This document shows positions 34,182 through 46,094 of a stretch of 64,000 bases of DNA, one piece after another. The notes below the pieces were generated by a model. That model was not told where the DNA came from and did not search any database. It saw only the letters and a list, made by a program, of their open reading frames with translations. How positions within the stretch are numbered: position 1 is the stretch's first letter; each line of letters begins with the position of its first letter. The stretch spans positions 1 through 64,000 of the forward strand of contig WNNJ02000211.1 of assembly GCA_012934845.2 (NCBI GenBank), read 5' to 3'. A program made the position numbers and the translations under genes. Origin of the DNA: Pomphorhynchus laevis (taxonomy: Eukaryota; Acanthocephala; Palaeacanthocephala; Echinorhynchida; Pomphorhynchidae).

Positions 34182-36641
34182 ATGCAAAGTAGTCAAGAGC
34201 CTTTTTCACTGAATATACTTCAGTGGAATTCGGGAGGTGCTTCTGCTCTTAGCCTTCTATCTGGTAGAGATGCGGATGTTATAGTCCTTCAGGAGACGCG
34301 GTCTATCCGTATCCCCCAGGACATTACTCGATTTATCCCCAAGCATATTTACACCCACTTCACTCCGTACATAACCCCTCCTCACGCCTCTTCATCTCAA
34401 GGTCTTTTAACCCTAGTTAAATGCTCCTTAAGATCATCCCTTCTTTTAAACTATTCTTGTCCAGCCCTGTCTTGTTTAGCTGTTTCACTTTGTAAGAATG
34501 GTAAACGTATCAGCATAGCCAATATCTATATTAGGCCAGGGGAAATTCACAAGAACCGTGATCTCCTGGACCGTATCTTGGGTAGTGGCTATGACATGTT
34601 ACTCGGTGACTTCAACGACAGAACTGGTCGTTGGATTAATGCAGCACTCCGCAGAGCCAGGAACGATTACCTTATTCACAAACCACCGTCCCCAACTTTT
34701 CATTGCTCAACAACTAATTCTCTCCTCGACATATTACTGCTTCATAAGATGTGGTTGTTGAAACCCATCTGCACTGAGCAGTCGCGCCAAAAACAGACCA
34801 TCTCTCATGACCTAATTCGTTGGCGGATAGAGGAAGATACGTTGCTTAGAAGGAGGTTTCACTTTGATCCAATCAGAGTGGCTTTCTTTCAGGCGGCTAT
34901 CCAACTCTTCCCCAGAATTGGTAATGAGAATTTGACCGAATTTAATTCCTTCCTCTCCTCGCAAGCTACCGCGTTTCTTTCGACTACCTATAAAGGTCAT
35001 ATTTACAATTCCACTCCAACAAAACTCAAGGTTTTGGCTAAAATGCTACGTCTTCCCAATGTCTCTGTTTCCGCCAGGCAGGCCATCTCGAATGAATACT
35101 GGAGCACTAGATATAGGTTCCAGCTGAGCAGGGATAAGGCGAACATCGCTCACCTTAACCCTTCTCAGTCTTCCTTCTGGAAGATATTCAAGAAGGAGAA
35201 GTTTGTCTGTTGGAAGGATAGAGCTTTGGGTTGGATTGGTAGTATAGGCCTTGATAATGTTTTGAAGGAGTCACTATCCCTACATAATTATGGAGCCACT
35301 CAATCTCCCCAACCAATCCCGCCTTGGGGTGACTTCAGAAGCAGGGACTTATCTGTTACAGATATCCTGAACTCCTGGGGGCCACTTCCGGGCACCTCTA
35401 AATCCGTCGCTCCACTATCTTCTCGAGTCTGTCAGCTTTTGACAGCCGATCAAAGAAGAGAAGTGGCCGTCACAATGCTTTTAGCCTCACCATCCGATGT
35501 AGCCGGCATCAATATTAGTCGTAGAATTTTCTTACCAAAGCATAGTCCGGTTTCATGTCCCAAAGATCTGCGTCCCATTTCGATTCAAAACTCCCTCATC
35601 TCCATCTACGAAAAAGCGCTTGCGCGTAGAATCCGCGACCATTTAAGTAGGCGTAATTTGATCCCACCGAGTTTTCACGGGTTTGTCAAGGGACGCTCGG
35701 TTCATTCAGCAATAGGTGAAGTGCATCAGTTTTGTAGGGATAATAGCCATCAACTAGCTGTGGCTGTTTTCCTTGACTTTTCTGCTGCATTTGACCGCAT
35801 TTCCATTCCCTTTGTTATCTCCTCTCTCAGGTCACTCGGGTTGCCTGCGAGAATTGTTAACAGGGTGGAGATATTACTGTTTACCAAGAGGTTCTACTAT
35901 GAAGACGACCCTGATGCGTGTCAGTTCTACCCTATTACAGGTGTGCCCCAAGGATCCCCACTTTCTCCTATCTTATTTCTTGCTGCCTCCATTGTACTAT
36001 TCAAGAATTTTAAACGTGATCAACATCTAGTGGTATACGCTGATGATACCACGGCCCTGTTCTCTGGACGCAGGTGCAAAGATGTCGCTTCAGACATCAG
36101 CCGTTTCTTTTTAAGATTAACAGACCAGCTGACCCTATCCAATCTTATTTTAAATTCATCCAAATCGCAGGTAGTTGTCTTTCATGGCACCCCTGCGACA
36201 AAGAAAAAATTAAAGAGACTAGCACTCTCAGCTCTATCTTCTATATTGACTAATCAACCACTCCCTACCTTCACAAGTCGAGTAAAATACCTGGGGTTCA
36301 CTGTTACGGTGAACTGGTCGGCGAAAGCTGACCTGGATAGACTTAAACGTATCCTGAAGAAAGCTAGGTGGGCCCTGAAACGGGCTCAGCATCTGTCGTT
36401 GAATGGGAAAGCCCAAGTGCGCCTCTGGGGTACTTGGGCTATCTCGGGATTAGTCTTCTTTTCGAGAGGACGTCCTCCAGAGCAAAGACTAAGGTTTCTC
36501 AAGCTCCTCATCTCGCGATTACCGCGCATAGTCCGCCTAGATTGGATTCTTCGGGGGGTGATAGACCCCGGGTGGTTCAGTCGAAGAGCGGCGTGTTGGA
36601 TTAGCTGGAGGGCTCAGATCCCGCTGGACCTGAGGCCGTGA
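34182..36641 (+). CDS. LINE copy 4 ORF2: APE endonuclease-reverse transcriptase
   Basis: An uninterrupted 819-codon frame from MQSSQEPFSLNILQW to PLDLRP. Endonuclease (about 1-230): VIVLQETRS, IANIYIRPGE, LLGDFNDRTG, SLLDILLLH, and ISHDLIRW where other LINEs have SDH. RT (about 440-640): DLRPISIQ, FVKGRSVHSA, VAVFLDFSAAFDRI (A), GVPQGSPLSPILF (B), VVYADDTTALF (C), then YLGFTVTVNW. No RNase H or C-terminal zinc finger is seen. It copies its RNA at a nicked target; with a damaged ORF1 it could act only with help from another copy. It is the only open ORF2 in the window, so probably the youngest copy. Confidence 0.92.
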   Translation: MQSSQEPFSLNILQWNSGGASALSLLSGRDADVIVLQETRSIRIPQDITRFIPKHIYTHFTPYITPPHASSSQGLLTLVKCSLRSSLLLNYSCPALSCLAVSLCKNGKRISIANIYIRPGEIHKNRDLLDRILGSGYDMLLGDFNDRTGRWINAALRRARNDYLIHKPPSPTFHCSTTNSLLDILLLHKMWLLKPICTEQSRQKQTISHDLIRWRIEEDTLLRRRFHFDPIRVAFFQAAIQLFPRIGNENLTEFNSFLSSQATAFLSTTYKGHIYNSTPTKLKVLAKMLRLPNVSVSARQAISNEYWSTRYRFQLSRDKANIAHLNPSQSSFWKIFKKEKFVCWKDRALGWIGSIGLDNVLKESLSLHNYGATQSPQPIPPWGDFRSRDLSVTDILNSWGPLPGTSKSVAPLSSRVCQLLTADQRREVAVTMLLASPSDVAGINISRRIFLPKHSPVSCPKDLRPISIQNSLISIYEKALARRIRDHLSRRNLIPPSFHGFVKGRSVHSAIGEVHQFCRDNSHQLAVAVFLDFSAAFDRISIPFVISSLRSLGLPARIVNRVEILLFTKRFYYEDDPDACQFYPITGVPQGSPLSPILFLAASIVLFKNFKRDQHLVVYADDTTALFSGRRCKDVASDISRFFLRLTDQLTLSNLILNSSKSQVVVFHGTPATKKKLKRLALSALSSILTNQPLPTFTSRVKYLGFTVTVNWSAKADLDRLKRILKKARWALKRAQHLSLNGKAQVRLWGTWAISGLVFFSRGRPPEQRLRFLKLLISRLPRIVRLDWILRGVIDPGWFSRRAACWISWRAQIPLDLRP

Positions 36642-36770
36642 CATCATTATGAAGACTAAATGCTATTATGAGTTGTCTTATTTGAACTGCATTTTTTTTC
36701 TCTCTTTTCGTTATTTTTTAGTGGTTGTTAGTTATTTAAGAAATTCCTTATCCTTTAGATTCTAAAAACG

Positions 36771-39700
36771 AGTTTTTTGACAATGAAGCAAATCAAGTAA
36801 TAACTGTTTAACTGTTTTTGGAAATATTCTGGAGAGAGAACTTCGCCCAGTACCGAAGCCTGTCAATCTAGTAATTATAAAGCTGCTAGCTCTTCTTAAA
36901 AGAAATAACCTGTTTAATATCTTCTTGAGAGAATTTGAAAATCGATACAAATAAAGAATTTTATTTAATACAATAAAATATTAAGAGGCGGAAATCAAAA
37001 TTTCCTTCACGACGCCTGATTTGGCAAATTTTTATATAAAATATTTCAAAGGTAAACACCTAGATTTAGCTTCAATCTCATCTAGATCTATATTCGCATC
37101 ATTGAAAATTAATAACATACCGGCCTTCATCTCGGATGAAGATATAGCTAATCTTGAAAATGAATACAAAATATCAAACTTACGCTTTATTAAAAGAAAT
37201 AAAGGTTTCCCCATCCCGGTGTGTTTTGGAACGCCCCAGTAGATGTAGCTCAGAGTCTAACGATTTAACCCTGTAACCCATTTATGGGGTACAACCTCAC
37301 ATTCTCTATAATGAAGACTGACGCATTAACCTACCCCACTGCTACAATTGAAACCAGTGGGGGCATTGGCCGGGGTATGATTCCTTCCCCATAAATGCGG
37401 GGTATGCGGCTCATCTACTACCTATCCAAATAAATTAAGAGTAAACCTTGCTGCTTCAATTGCGGGGATGAGCACCCCGCACGGTCGAAGAACTGCTCAT
37501 TCTTCAAGAACTACCAAAAGCGGGTATAGATGCAGATGTTATAATTCTTTATGGGATGCGGTCTATCCGTATACCTAGGACATTACTCGATTTATCCCTA
37601 AGCATATCTAATCACACTTCACTCCTTACATAACCGCTCCACACTCCTCTTCTTCTCAAGATCTTATAACCTTAGTTAAATGCTCATTAATATCCTCCCT
37701 CTTATTAAACTACTCGTGTCCAGCAATGTCTTGTTTAGTTATATCACTTATCAACTACAGTAAACGCATCAGCATAGCCAATGTATATGTCCGGCCGGGG
37801 GAGATTCACAAGAATCGTGACCTCCTGGACCGAATTTTAGGTAGCGGCTACGACATGTTACTCGGTGACTTCAACGACATAACTGGTCGTTGGATTAATG
37901 CAGCACTCCGCAGAACTAGGAACGACTATCTTATACATAAAACACAAACCACCACCTTTCATTGCTCTAAAACAAATTCACTCCTCGACATATTACTGCT
38001 ACATAAGATGTGGTTGTTATAACCCATCTGCAATGAGCAGCCGCGCCAACGGCTTACCACCTATCATGACCTAATACGCTGGCGGCTAGAGGAAAATAGG
38101 TTGCTTGGAATGAGGTTCCACTTTGATCCAATTAGCGTGGAATCTTTCAGGCAGCTATTCAACTCTTCCGCAGGAATGGGAATGATAGCTTGACCGAATT
38201 TAATTCCTACATTTTTTGGCAAGCTACCGGTATACTTTCGACTACCTATAAAGGTCGCATGTACAGTCCCACTCCAACAAAACTCAAGGTCCTAGCACAA
38301 ATACTGCACCTTCCCAATCTCTTTACATTTTTCAGGCAAGTTCTCTCGAATGAATACTGGAGTTTTAGATATAGGCTTCAGTTGCGTAGGGACAGGACGA
38401 GTATTGCTCGTATTATTCCCTCTCAGGCTTCCTTCTGGAAGATATTCAAGAAGGATAAGCTTGTCTGCTGGCGGGAAAGGGCATCGGGTTGTATTGGCAG
38501 CGTAGACCTTGATAAAGCTGTGGAGGAGTCACTACCCCTACATAATTATGGGGTTATGCTTTCTCCACAGCCAATCCCGCCATAGGTGACTTCAGGAGAA
38601 GAGACTTATCCGTAACGGATATCCTTAACTCCTGGGGACCACTTTCGGGCACCTCTAAAAACGTCGCTCACTCTATTCTCGAGTTTGCCAGCGGATCAAA
38701 GAAGAGAAGTGGACGTCGCAATGCTCTTAGCCTCACCATCCGATGTAGCCGGCATCAATTGTAGCCGACATATTTTTACCTAAAAATAAATCGGTTTCAT
38801 GTCACAAAGACCTCGGCCCATTTCGATTCAAAATTTCCTCATCTACATCTACAAAAAACGCTTGCGCGAAGAATCCGCGGCCATTTGAATAGGCGTAACT
38901 TAATCGCACCGAGTTTTCATCGGTTTGCCAAAGGGCGCTCGGCCCATTTAGCAATCGGTGAAGTGCATCAATTTTTTTTCAGGATAACAGTAATTAGCTT
39001 GATGTGGCGGTTTTTCTTAATTTTTCAGCTGCATTTGACTACATTTTTATTCCCTTCGTTATCTCCTCTCTCTAGTTCATCAGGTTGCCTGCAGAATTGT
39101 TAACATTGTGGAGATTTTGCTGCACACCAAGCGGTTATTTTATTAAGACGACCTTGATGAACGTCAGTTCTACCCTATTACAGGTGTGCCTCAAGGTTCT
39201 TATTTTTATCCTGTCTTATATCTGGCTAGTTCCAATTTTCTTTTCAAGACTTTTAAACGTGATCAACATCTCGTGGTATACACTGATGATACCACAGCCT
39301 TGTTTTCTGGACGCAGGTGCAAAGATGTCGTCTCGGACATCAGCCGTTTATTTTAGAAATTAAAAATCTGTTACCCATATACAATCTAATGTTAAACTCC
39401 AATAAATCGCAGGTGATCGTCTTTCATCGCACCCCTGCTAAAAAAGGCTTAAGAGACTAGCACTATCTGGACACTCGTCCATTTTGCAGCCTCAACCACT
39501 CCTCATCTTCACGAGTCGTAAAATATCTGGGATTTACCGTTACGGTGAACTGGTCGGCGGAAACTGACCTGGATAGAATTAAACGTATCCTGAAGAGAGC
39601 TAGGTGGGATCTATAACGGGCCCAGCATATGTCATTGAATGGGAAAACCCAAGTACGCTTTTAGATTACTTAGGCTATCTCGGGATTAGCCTTCTCAAGA

Positions 39701-39890
39701 GGATGTCCTCCAGAACAAAGATTAAGGTTTCTCAAACTCCTCATTTTGAGATTACCGACCATAGCCCGCCTCGACTAAACTCTTACGGGGTTGAGAGACC
39801 CCGAATGGTTCAGTCAGAAGACGGCTCGCTGGTGCGGCCGGGGGATCAGATACCTTTGGATCTGAAACCGTACGGCTTAAAGAAGTAGAA
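36771..39890 (+). mobile_element. Jockey-like LINE copy 5, internally deleted
   Basis: ORF1 is read at 36840-37530 (KPVNLVIIKLLALLKRNNLF, LKINNIPAFISDEDIANL). It jumps from the third knuckle region directly into ORF2 at the endonuclease motif DADVI (37530), removing the ORF1 end and ORF2 start. ORF2 continues in many frames (DMLLGDFNDITGRW, VWRFFLIFQLHLTTF, YTDDTTALF) to about 39888. It is a heavily decayed head-to-tail partner of copy 4. Confidence 0.85.
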
Positions 39891-40029
39891 GATTAAAGTA
39901 AATTCCTAATACGAATAAAGGAAAAAGAAAGAAATACGTTCCTTGATCTCTGTTTTTCTAACTTGTTATGCTATTCTAGATAGTTAGCGTTGTTTTGTTA
40001 GCAAAATCTTTATTTATTATTTTTCATTT

Positions 40030-40092
40030 TCATGTTAATTTCTGAAGATACTAGTAGTTACTAGCGAAATATCACAAAAAATTAATGTCGTT
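40030..40092 (+). ncRNA. Hammerhead-like motif B, copy 2
   Basis: CTGAAGA (40042), stem CTAGT-AGTT-ACTAG, C, GAAA (40066), TATC; flanks TTAATTT and AAATTAA can form stem I with a bulge. It is the same family as 24.0 kb, in inverted orientation. It lies just after LINE copy 5, with no PLE coding sequence nearby. Confidence 0.55.
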
Positions 40093-40139
40093 TGACCATA
40101 CCTGATTGTTCCTGGATATTTAAAAATTTAAATATACAT

Positions 40140-41200
40140 ACCATCTTTATATTCAAGAAATAAGTTTTGTTTCGAACGATTTCTAATAATCGAAAATGTG
40201 TACTTTATGAATTACTTGGTAATATTATTATGATGTGCCGTCGAATAGGGCTTAAAATCCATTATACGAATACCTTAAATAAAGGTATTATTGGTATCCC
40301 AACAATATATCCCTTTAAGATAAATACAGCAATTGATATATTATATTTCTAAAGATGAAAATTGTTGAATGATTTTATACAAATTTATTAACTAATTCAG
40401 TTTTTATTTATTTTATTCAAATCTATTAACTTAATATATCATATATGATTAATAAAGGCTCTTGCTGTTTTGGATAACTAACAACTCTAGTATTTTGTAC
40501 CCGTAAATAAAGTAGTTAACTTTATGAATGTTGCTAATAGCCATATCAATTTTTATATACGAGCATCTAGAGTATAAATAACTGATTTTAGTACTTTGTA
40601 AAAATCAATTCGCTTTCAATTTAGTGTTTATTGCAAAACATTACAATTGAAATTTTTATTACAAAATGTTTTAAATTTTTTTAAATTTCTTAATTTTTTT
40701 AAGTAAATAACTGAAAACAATTATATTGTTTAATATAGTATATTAGCAAATATTAGAATACACTGAAAATAATAATTTGTGTGTTTAATAGTCACTTTGG
40801 CAACCTCGACAACATTTACAGTTGACATGTCAAAGCATTAACAAATTGGGAATTGGCTACATAAAACATCAAATATTTAATGGATCTTAGCACCCGGTAA
40901 ACTAAATTGAGTCCAGTATTTACGATGCTTATCTAAACTATTTTAATTTAGGTAGTCTACAACAGACGCTAAGAGTGAAGCAACCTTATCCGTAACTTAA
41001 TAGCATATCAATATTAACAGTAGATCATATTATTAACCGAATCGACTAGTTGTGCAAATCATTTATTTCTTAATCTAGATTTGTTAATAACTATTTGTTA
41101 ATAATTATTTACAAATCATCTAATAATACCACTAAGGTTAACAAGTTAATTTTTAATAATAAATATTTTTGACATTTAAATTAATCTAATTTTCAATTAC
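40140..41200. other. Unassigned AT-rich sequence
   Basis: No domain, splice-consistent frame or repeat end was recognised. Confidence 0.4.
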
Positions 41201-41264
41201 GTTGCTGGTCTCTATTTTTTCGTATTCTTGGTTCCTTTTTCTATTAATTTTATTTATTATCAAA

Positions 41265-42052
41265 GTTATTATTGACGCTAAAGGTGTTTATCTATATATG
41301 AACATTAAATTAACAGCAATGAGAACTATGAACTTAAATCTTAAAGATAGCATATTTAAATTTACATTTAAATTTACAAGAAACATATTTTTGCATGAGC
41401 ATTCATGCATACCATACAATATTAATTATAGTACATTTAATAATGAAATTTTAAGAATTGCCATAATACGCAACGATATTGGCTTTCTTCAAAATCATTT
41501 GAATAATTTAATAGATACATATTTTAAACTGGGTTACAATAAAAATAAAATAAAACAGAAAATAGTAAACTATATAAATCAACAAAATAATATTAAAAAT
41601 AAATTTAAACTCTTAAGCGGGAAATTTTTATTAATGGATATTAAATAGTATACTCTGTATAAGAATAAGATGCACTAGATTATCAAATTTTATAAGATAA
41701 AATACGTCATTAGTATGTATTAGGCCCGCTGCTTTGTAAAGTCAAATAATAGGGGCCCAAGCATGATATCATAGCATTTCATCCAGATTACTTTTAATCT
41801 TAATTCTGATGCATCGTATATTATTTATTAATCAATTCACAAAATCTTAATTTTCTAAAAATTCTTACCTTATATAAATTTAAATTATATAAAATCTTTT
41901 AAATCTTATAAATATAATCTTATGAATTTATAAGATCATATTTTTAAATATATAAGATTAAATGTCTAATTTTATAAATAAAAGATTAAAATGTTTATAA
42001 TTTATTTTTTATTTATGTATAGTACAAAAAGCATATTCGCAGTTAACTGATC
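41265..42052 (+). mobile_element. Naiad 3' part with RT tail (N6)
   Basis: An open frame to 41648 reads NIKLTAMRTMNLNLKD, FTRNIFLHEHSCIPYN, NDIGFLQNHLNNLIDTYFK, GYNKNKIKQK: the C-terminal region after the RT palm in PLEs. The family foldback follows, worn (41665-41815), then the terminal signature CAGTTAACTGATCTGA near 42035. It is truncated upstream of the YIDD box. Confidence 0.75.
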
Positions 42053-43589
42053 TGAATTTTGAATTAAATAACTATTTTTAAGTATATTTGGTAAATTTAA
42101 TGATTTAAGCACATGCTTACATCAAGTAAGCTGTACATATAAAAAATTTAAAATTTTATATTAAATTCAATATTTCAAAAAACAGATCATAAATTACCGA
42201 ACTGCAATAAATTTATAAATTAAAACTGTAAATTATTATCAGGATAGAAAATTTATATATTAGATTTAGATACTTATTTTAGTCCAATTTTAAACTTTAA
42301 AGAACACAAACTAACTCCTTCGTTAAAAATTGTATTAATTCTAATAATAAAATTCATAATTCTTATATAAGATTTCTATTCTAATAATTATTATATATAT
42401 TGTGCGTCATTTGTTTAGAAACTAACACTGGTATACCATTCTTATACTTTTTTAGTTTTTTAACATTTTAATGCTATTTAACAAATTAGATTCTTTAATT
42501 CTTAAAAATCGTGTTAGTTATCGTTTAATTATTAAATTAAAAACTAAAAAAATTATTTTAATTAAAGTTTTGTTGATTTTAATATAGATAGTTAGTTTTT
42601 TGTTTTGCCATGTTTTAATATTTTTAATTTTAATTTTTGGTTTTAAAAGTATTTGCTTTCTTTTCAATCGTACAAATTGTTTTATATTTTTATTTATTAA
42701 TTTTCCATCTATTATATTTTATTCATCTACGCCTATTTTTTGTAGTTGCTTGTGTTTTTTGTTGTGCAGTATAAATATGCTCAGTTTTCTTTGGGAATAA
42801 TATTTTTGCTTCCTATTCCATTATATTCCTATGAATTTTGGAATATAACTGATGAACCTATTCCATTATATTTTTGTTTTATTTAATGTTCATTATTCTG
42901 TTTCAAATTATGTGAGTATTTTGTATATAAATGGCTGCAAACTTATGGATATTATGTTTTATAGACTAGTTTTTTAATTTTTTAGAGATGATAACAGAAG
43001 CTATTGAAATATTTTTTGAAATTTTGAAATATAACTATTTTCACTCATTTATTCGTTCCTATAAATTTATAAAACAACAAAAGAGGAAATAAACGGATAT
43101 TTTTAATAGTGTATGAGGATTCGTGAAGTCGATTTTATAACTAAACCATAATTTCTTAATAATAAAGGTATTTTCTTACCATATATTATTATATGAATAA
43201 TCTTATTATATGAAGATATTTTCTTATATAACATATTTACAATAAATGTTTATTAGCATTTGTTTGTTAATAAACATTTATTTTAAATGCTTGTTAACTA
43301 ATGTTTATTTAAACAAATGGCTATCTTTAAATTTCCATTTAATTATTTACATGCATGGAAATTACATTATTAAAACGTGGAAACGTTTTATAAATTTTAT
43401 AAAAAATGTTGTTTTCTTTCTGACATTTATTAGTATAAACTGATTTTTTATAGCAAATCTGATATTCAAGTTTTATAAGGTCAGTAAGTAAGGGTTTTAT
43501 TAATAACTATATAACTGATAAAAACTTAAGAAACAAAAACATGCAAAAGACAACTTTAAATAGAAGCCGTTCCCTACGTGTATTTTGAA
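42053..43589. other. Unassigned AT-rich sequence
   Basis: Very AT-rich. A worn hammerhead-like string (GATGATAACAGAAGCTAT, TGAAATAT) lies near 42987-43015; otherwise nothing was recognised. Confidence 0.4.
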
Positions 43590-43604
43590 ATCTTCAACTT
43601 ATAT

Positions 43605-46060
43605 TCACGGCCTCAGGTCCAGAGGGATTTGAGCCCATCGGCCGCACCAGCGCGCCGCCCTCTGACTGAACCATTCGGGATCTCTCACACACCTAAGAGT
43701 CCAGTCAAGGCAGACTATGGTTGGTAATCTTGAGATGAGGAGCTTGAGAAACCTTAGTCTTTGTTTTGGGGGACGTCCTCGGGAGAAGAAGACTAATCCC
43801 GAGATAGCCCAAGTACCCCAGAGGCGCACTTGGGTTATCCCATTCAATGACAGATGCTGGGCCCGTTTCAGAGCCCACCTAGCTTTCTTCAGGATACGTT
43901 TAAGTCTATCCAGGTCAGCTTTCGCCGACCAATTCACCGTAACGGTGAACCCCAGATATTTTACTCGACTCGTGAAGATGGGGAGTGGTTGATGCTGCAA
44001 AATGGAGGAGAGTGCAGAGAGTGCTAGTCTCTTAAGTTTCTTTTTGGTGGCGGGAACGTCATGAAAGAATCCACCTGTGATTTAGAGGAGTTTAAAATAA
44101 GATTGGATGGGGGCAACTGATCTTTTAATCTTAAAAAGAAACGGCTGATGTCAGAGATTACATCTTTGCACCTGCGTCCAGAGAACAAGGCTGTGGTATC
44201 ATCAGCATATACCACTAGATGTTGATCACGTTTAAAATTCTTGAATAGTACAATGGATGCAGCAAGATATAAGATAGGAGAAAGTGGGGATCCTTGAGGT
44301 ACACCCGTAATAGGGTAGAACTGATGCGCATCAGGGTCGTCTTCATAGTAGAACCGCTTGGTGTACAACAATATCTCCACCCTGTTAACAATTCTCGCAG
44401 GCAACCCGAGGGACCTGAGAGAGGAGATAACGAAGGGAATTGAGATCCGGTCAAATGCAGCTGAAAAATCAAGAAAAACAGCCACATCAAGCTGATGACT
44501 ATTATCCTGACAAAACTGATGCACTTCACCAATTGCTGAATGGACCGAGCGCCCTTTGACAAACCCATGAAAACTCGGTGGGATCAAATTACGCCTACAT
44601 AAATGAACGCGGATTCTACGCGCAAGCGCTTTCTCGTAGATGGATATGAGGGAGTTTTGAATCGAGATGGGCCGCAGATCTTTAGGACAAGTGATTAATC
44701 TCTTTTTAGGTAAAAAAACTCGACGGCTGATGTTGATGTCCGCTATGTCAGACGGGGACGCTAATAGCATTGTGATGGCGACCTCCTTTCTCTGAATGTA
44801 TGTCAAAAGCTGACAGACACGAGTGGTGAGTGGCGCGTGGGATTTAGAGGTGCCCGGGAGTGGTCCCCAGGAGATAAGGATATCTGTAACAGATAAGTCC
44901 CTACTCCTGAAGTCACACCAAGGCGGGATTGGTTGGGGAGATTGAGTGGCTCCATAATTATGTAAGGAAAGTGACTTATCTAAAACTTTGTCAAGGCATA
45001 TGCTACTAATCCAAACCAAGGCTCTATCCTTCCAGCAAACAAACTTCTCCTTCTTGAATATCTTCCAGAAGGAAGCCTGAGAAGGGTTTAGGTGAGCAAT
45101 ACTTGCCCTATCCCTGCTCAGCTGGAGCCTATATCTAGAGCTCCAATATTCATTCGAGAGGATATGTCTGGCGGAAACAGAGGGATTAGGAAGGTGTAAA
45201 ATTTTAGCTAGGACCTTGATCTTTGTTGGAGTAGGATTGTATATTCGACCTTTATAGGTAGTTGAAAGGATCGCGGTAGCTTGCGATGAGATGTAGGAAT
45301 TAAATTGAGTCAAACTCTCAATTCCAATTCTGGGGAAAAGTTGGATAGCTGCCTGAAAGAAGGCCACTCTAATAGGGTCAAAGTGAATCCTTCTTCTAAG
45401 CAACGTATCGTCCTCTAGCCGCCAGCGAATTAGGTCATGAGAGGTGGTCTGTTGTTGACGCGAGTGCTTGGTGCAAATGGGTTTCAACAACCACATCTTA
45501 TGTAGCAGTAATATGTCGAGGAGTGAATTTGTTGTAGAGCAATGAAAGATTGGGGAAGGTAGTTTATGAATAAGATAGTCGATCCTTGCTCTGCGGAGTG
45601 CTGCATTAATCCAACGACAGTTCTGTCGTTGAAGTCACCAAGTAACATGTCATAACCGCTCCCCAATATTTGATCCAGGAAGTCACGGTTTTTGTGAATG
45701 TCTCCTGGCCGAATATAGACATTGGCTATGCTTATACGCTTACCGTTCTTACAAAGTGATATAGCTAAACAAAATAGGGCTGGACAAGAGTAGTTTAATA
45801 GGAGGGATGATCTTAAGGAACTTTTCACTAGGGTTAAAAGACCTTGAGATGAAAAGGAGTGATGGGGTTATGTAAGGAGTAAAGTGGGTGTATATGTGCT
45901 TAGGGATAAATGGAGTAATATCCTGGGGGAGACTGATAGACCGCGTCTTTTGAAGGACTATAACATCTGCATTTCTACCAGATAGAAGGCTAAGGGCGGA
46001 AGCACCTCCTGAATTCCACTGAAGGATATTCAGTGAAAAAGGCCCTTGATTATTTCCCAT
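43605..46060 (-). pseudogene. LINE copy 6 ORF2
   Basis: Starts MGNNQGPFSLNILQW. The frame shifts near 45.8 kb and 45.5 kb, then a 490-codon open stretch (45496-44024) covers TTSHDLIRW, DLRPISIQNSL, FVKGRSVHSA, VAVFLDFSAAFDRI, GVPQGSPLSPILY, VVYADDTTALF. A last frame change near 44.03 kb precedes the C-terminal block (YLGFTVTVNW to PLDLRP). All RT catalytic Asp residues are kept. Confidence 0.88.
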
Positions 46061-46094
46061 TGCGTAAGTGTTACCGAAGTGGGACGCCCTCCAC

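Larger units (their letters stand above)
32830..36770 (+). mobile_element. Jockey-like LINE copy 4, best preserved
   Basis: A full-length element: short 5' leader, ORF1, ORF2 and an AT-rich 3' region. The three CxxC-type knuckles, including CxNCGGxHPAWxRxC, place it in the Jockey/I/R1 group; absence of RNase H favours a Jockey-type element. It is followed at once by copy 5 in the same orientation. Confidence 0.88.

Noticed and set aside
34182-36641. R1/R2-like site-specific element inserted in rDNA
   Set aside because: No rRNA sequence flanks any copy.
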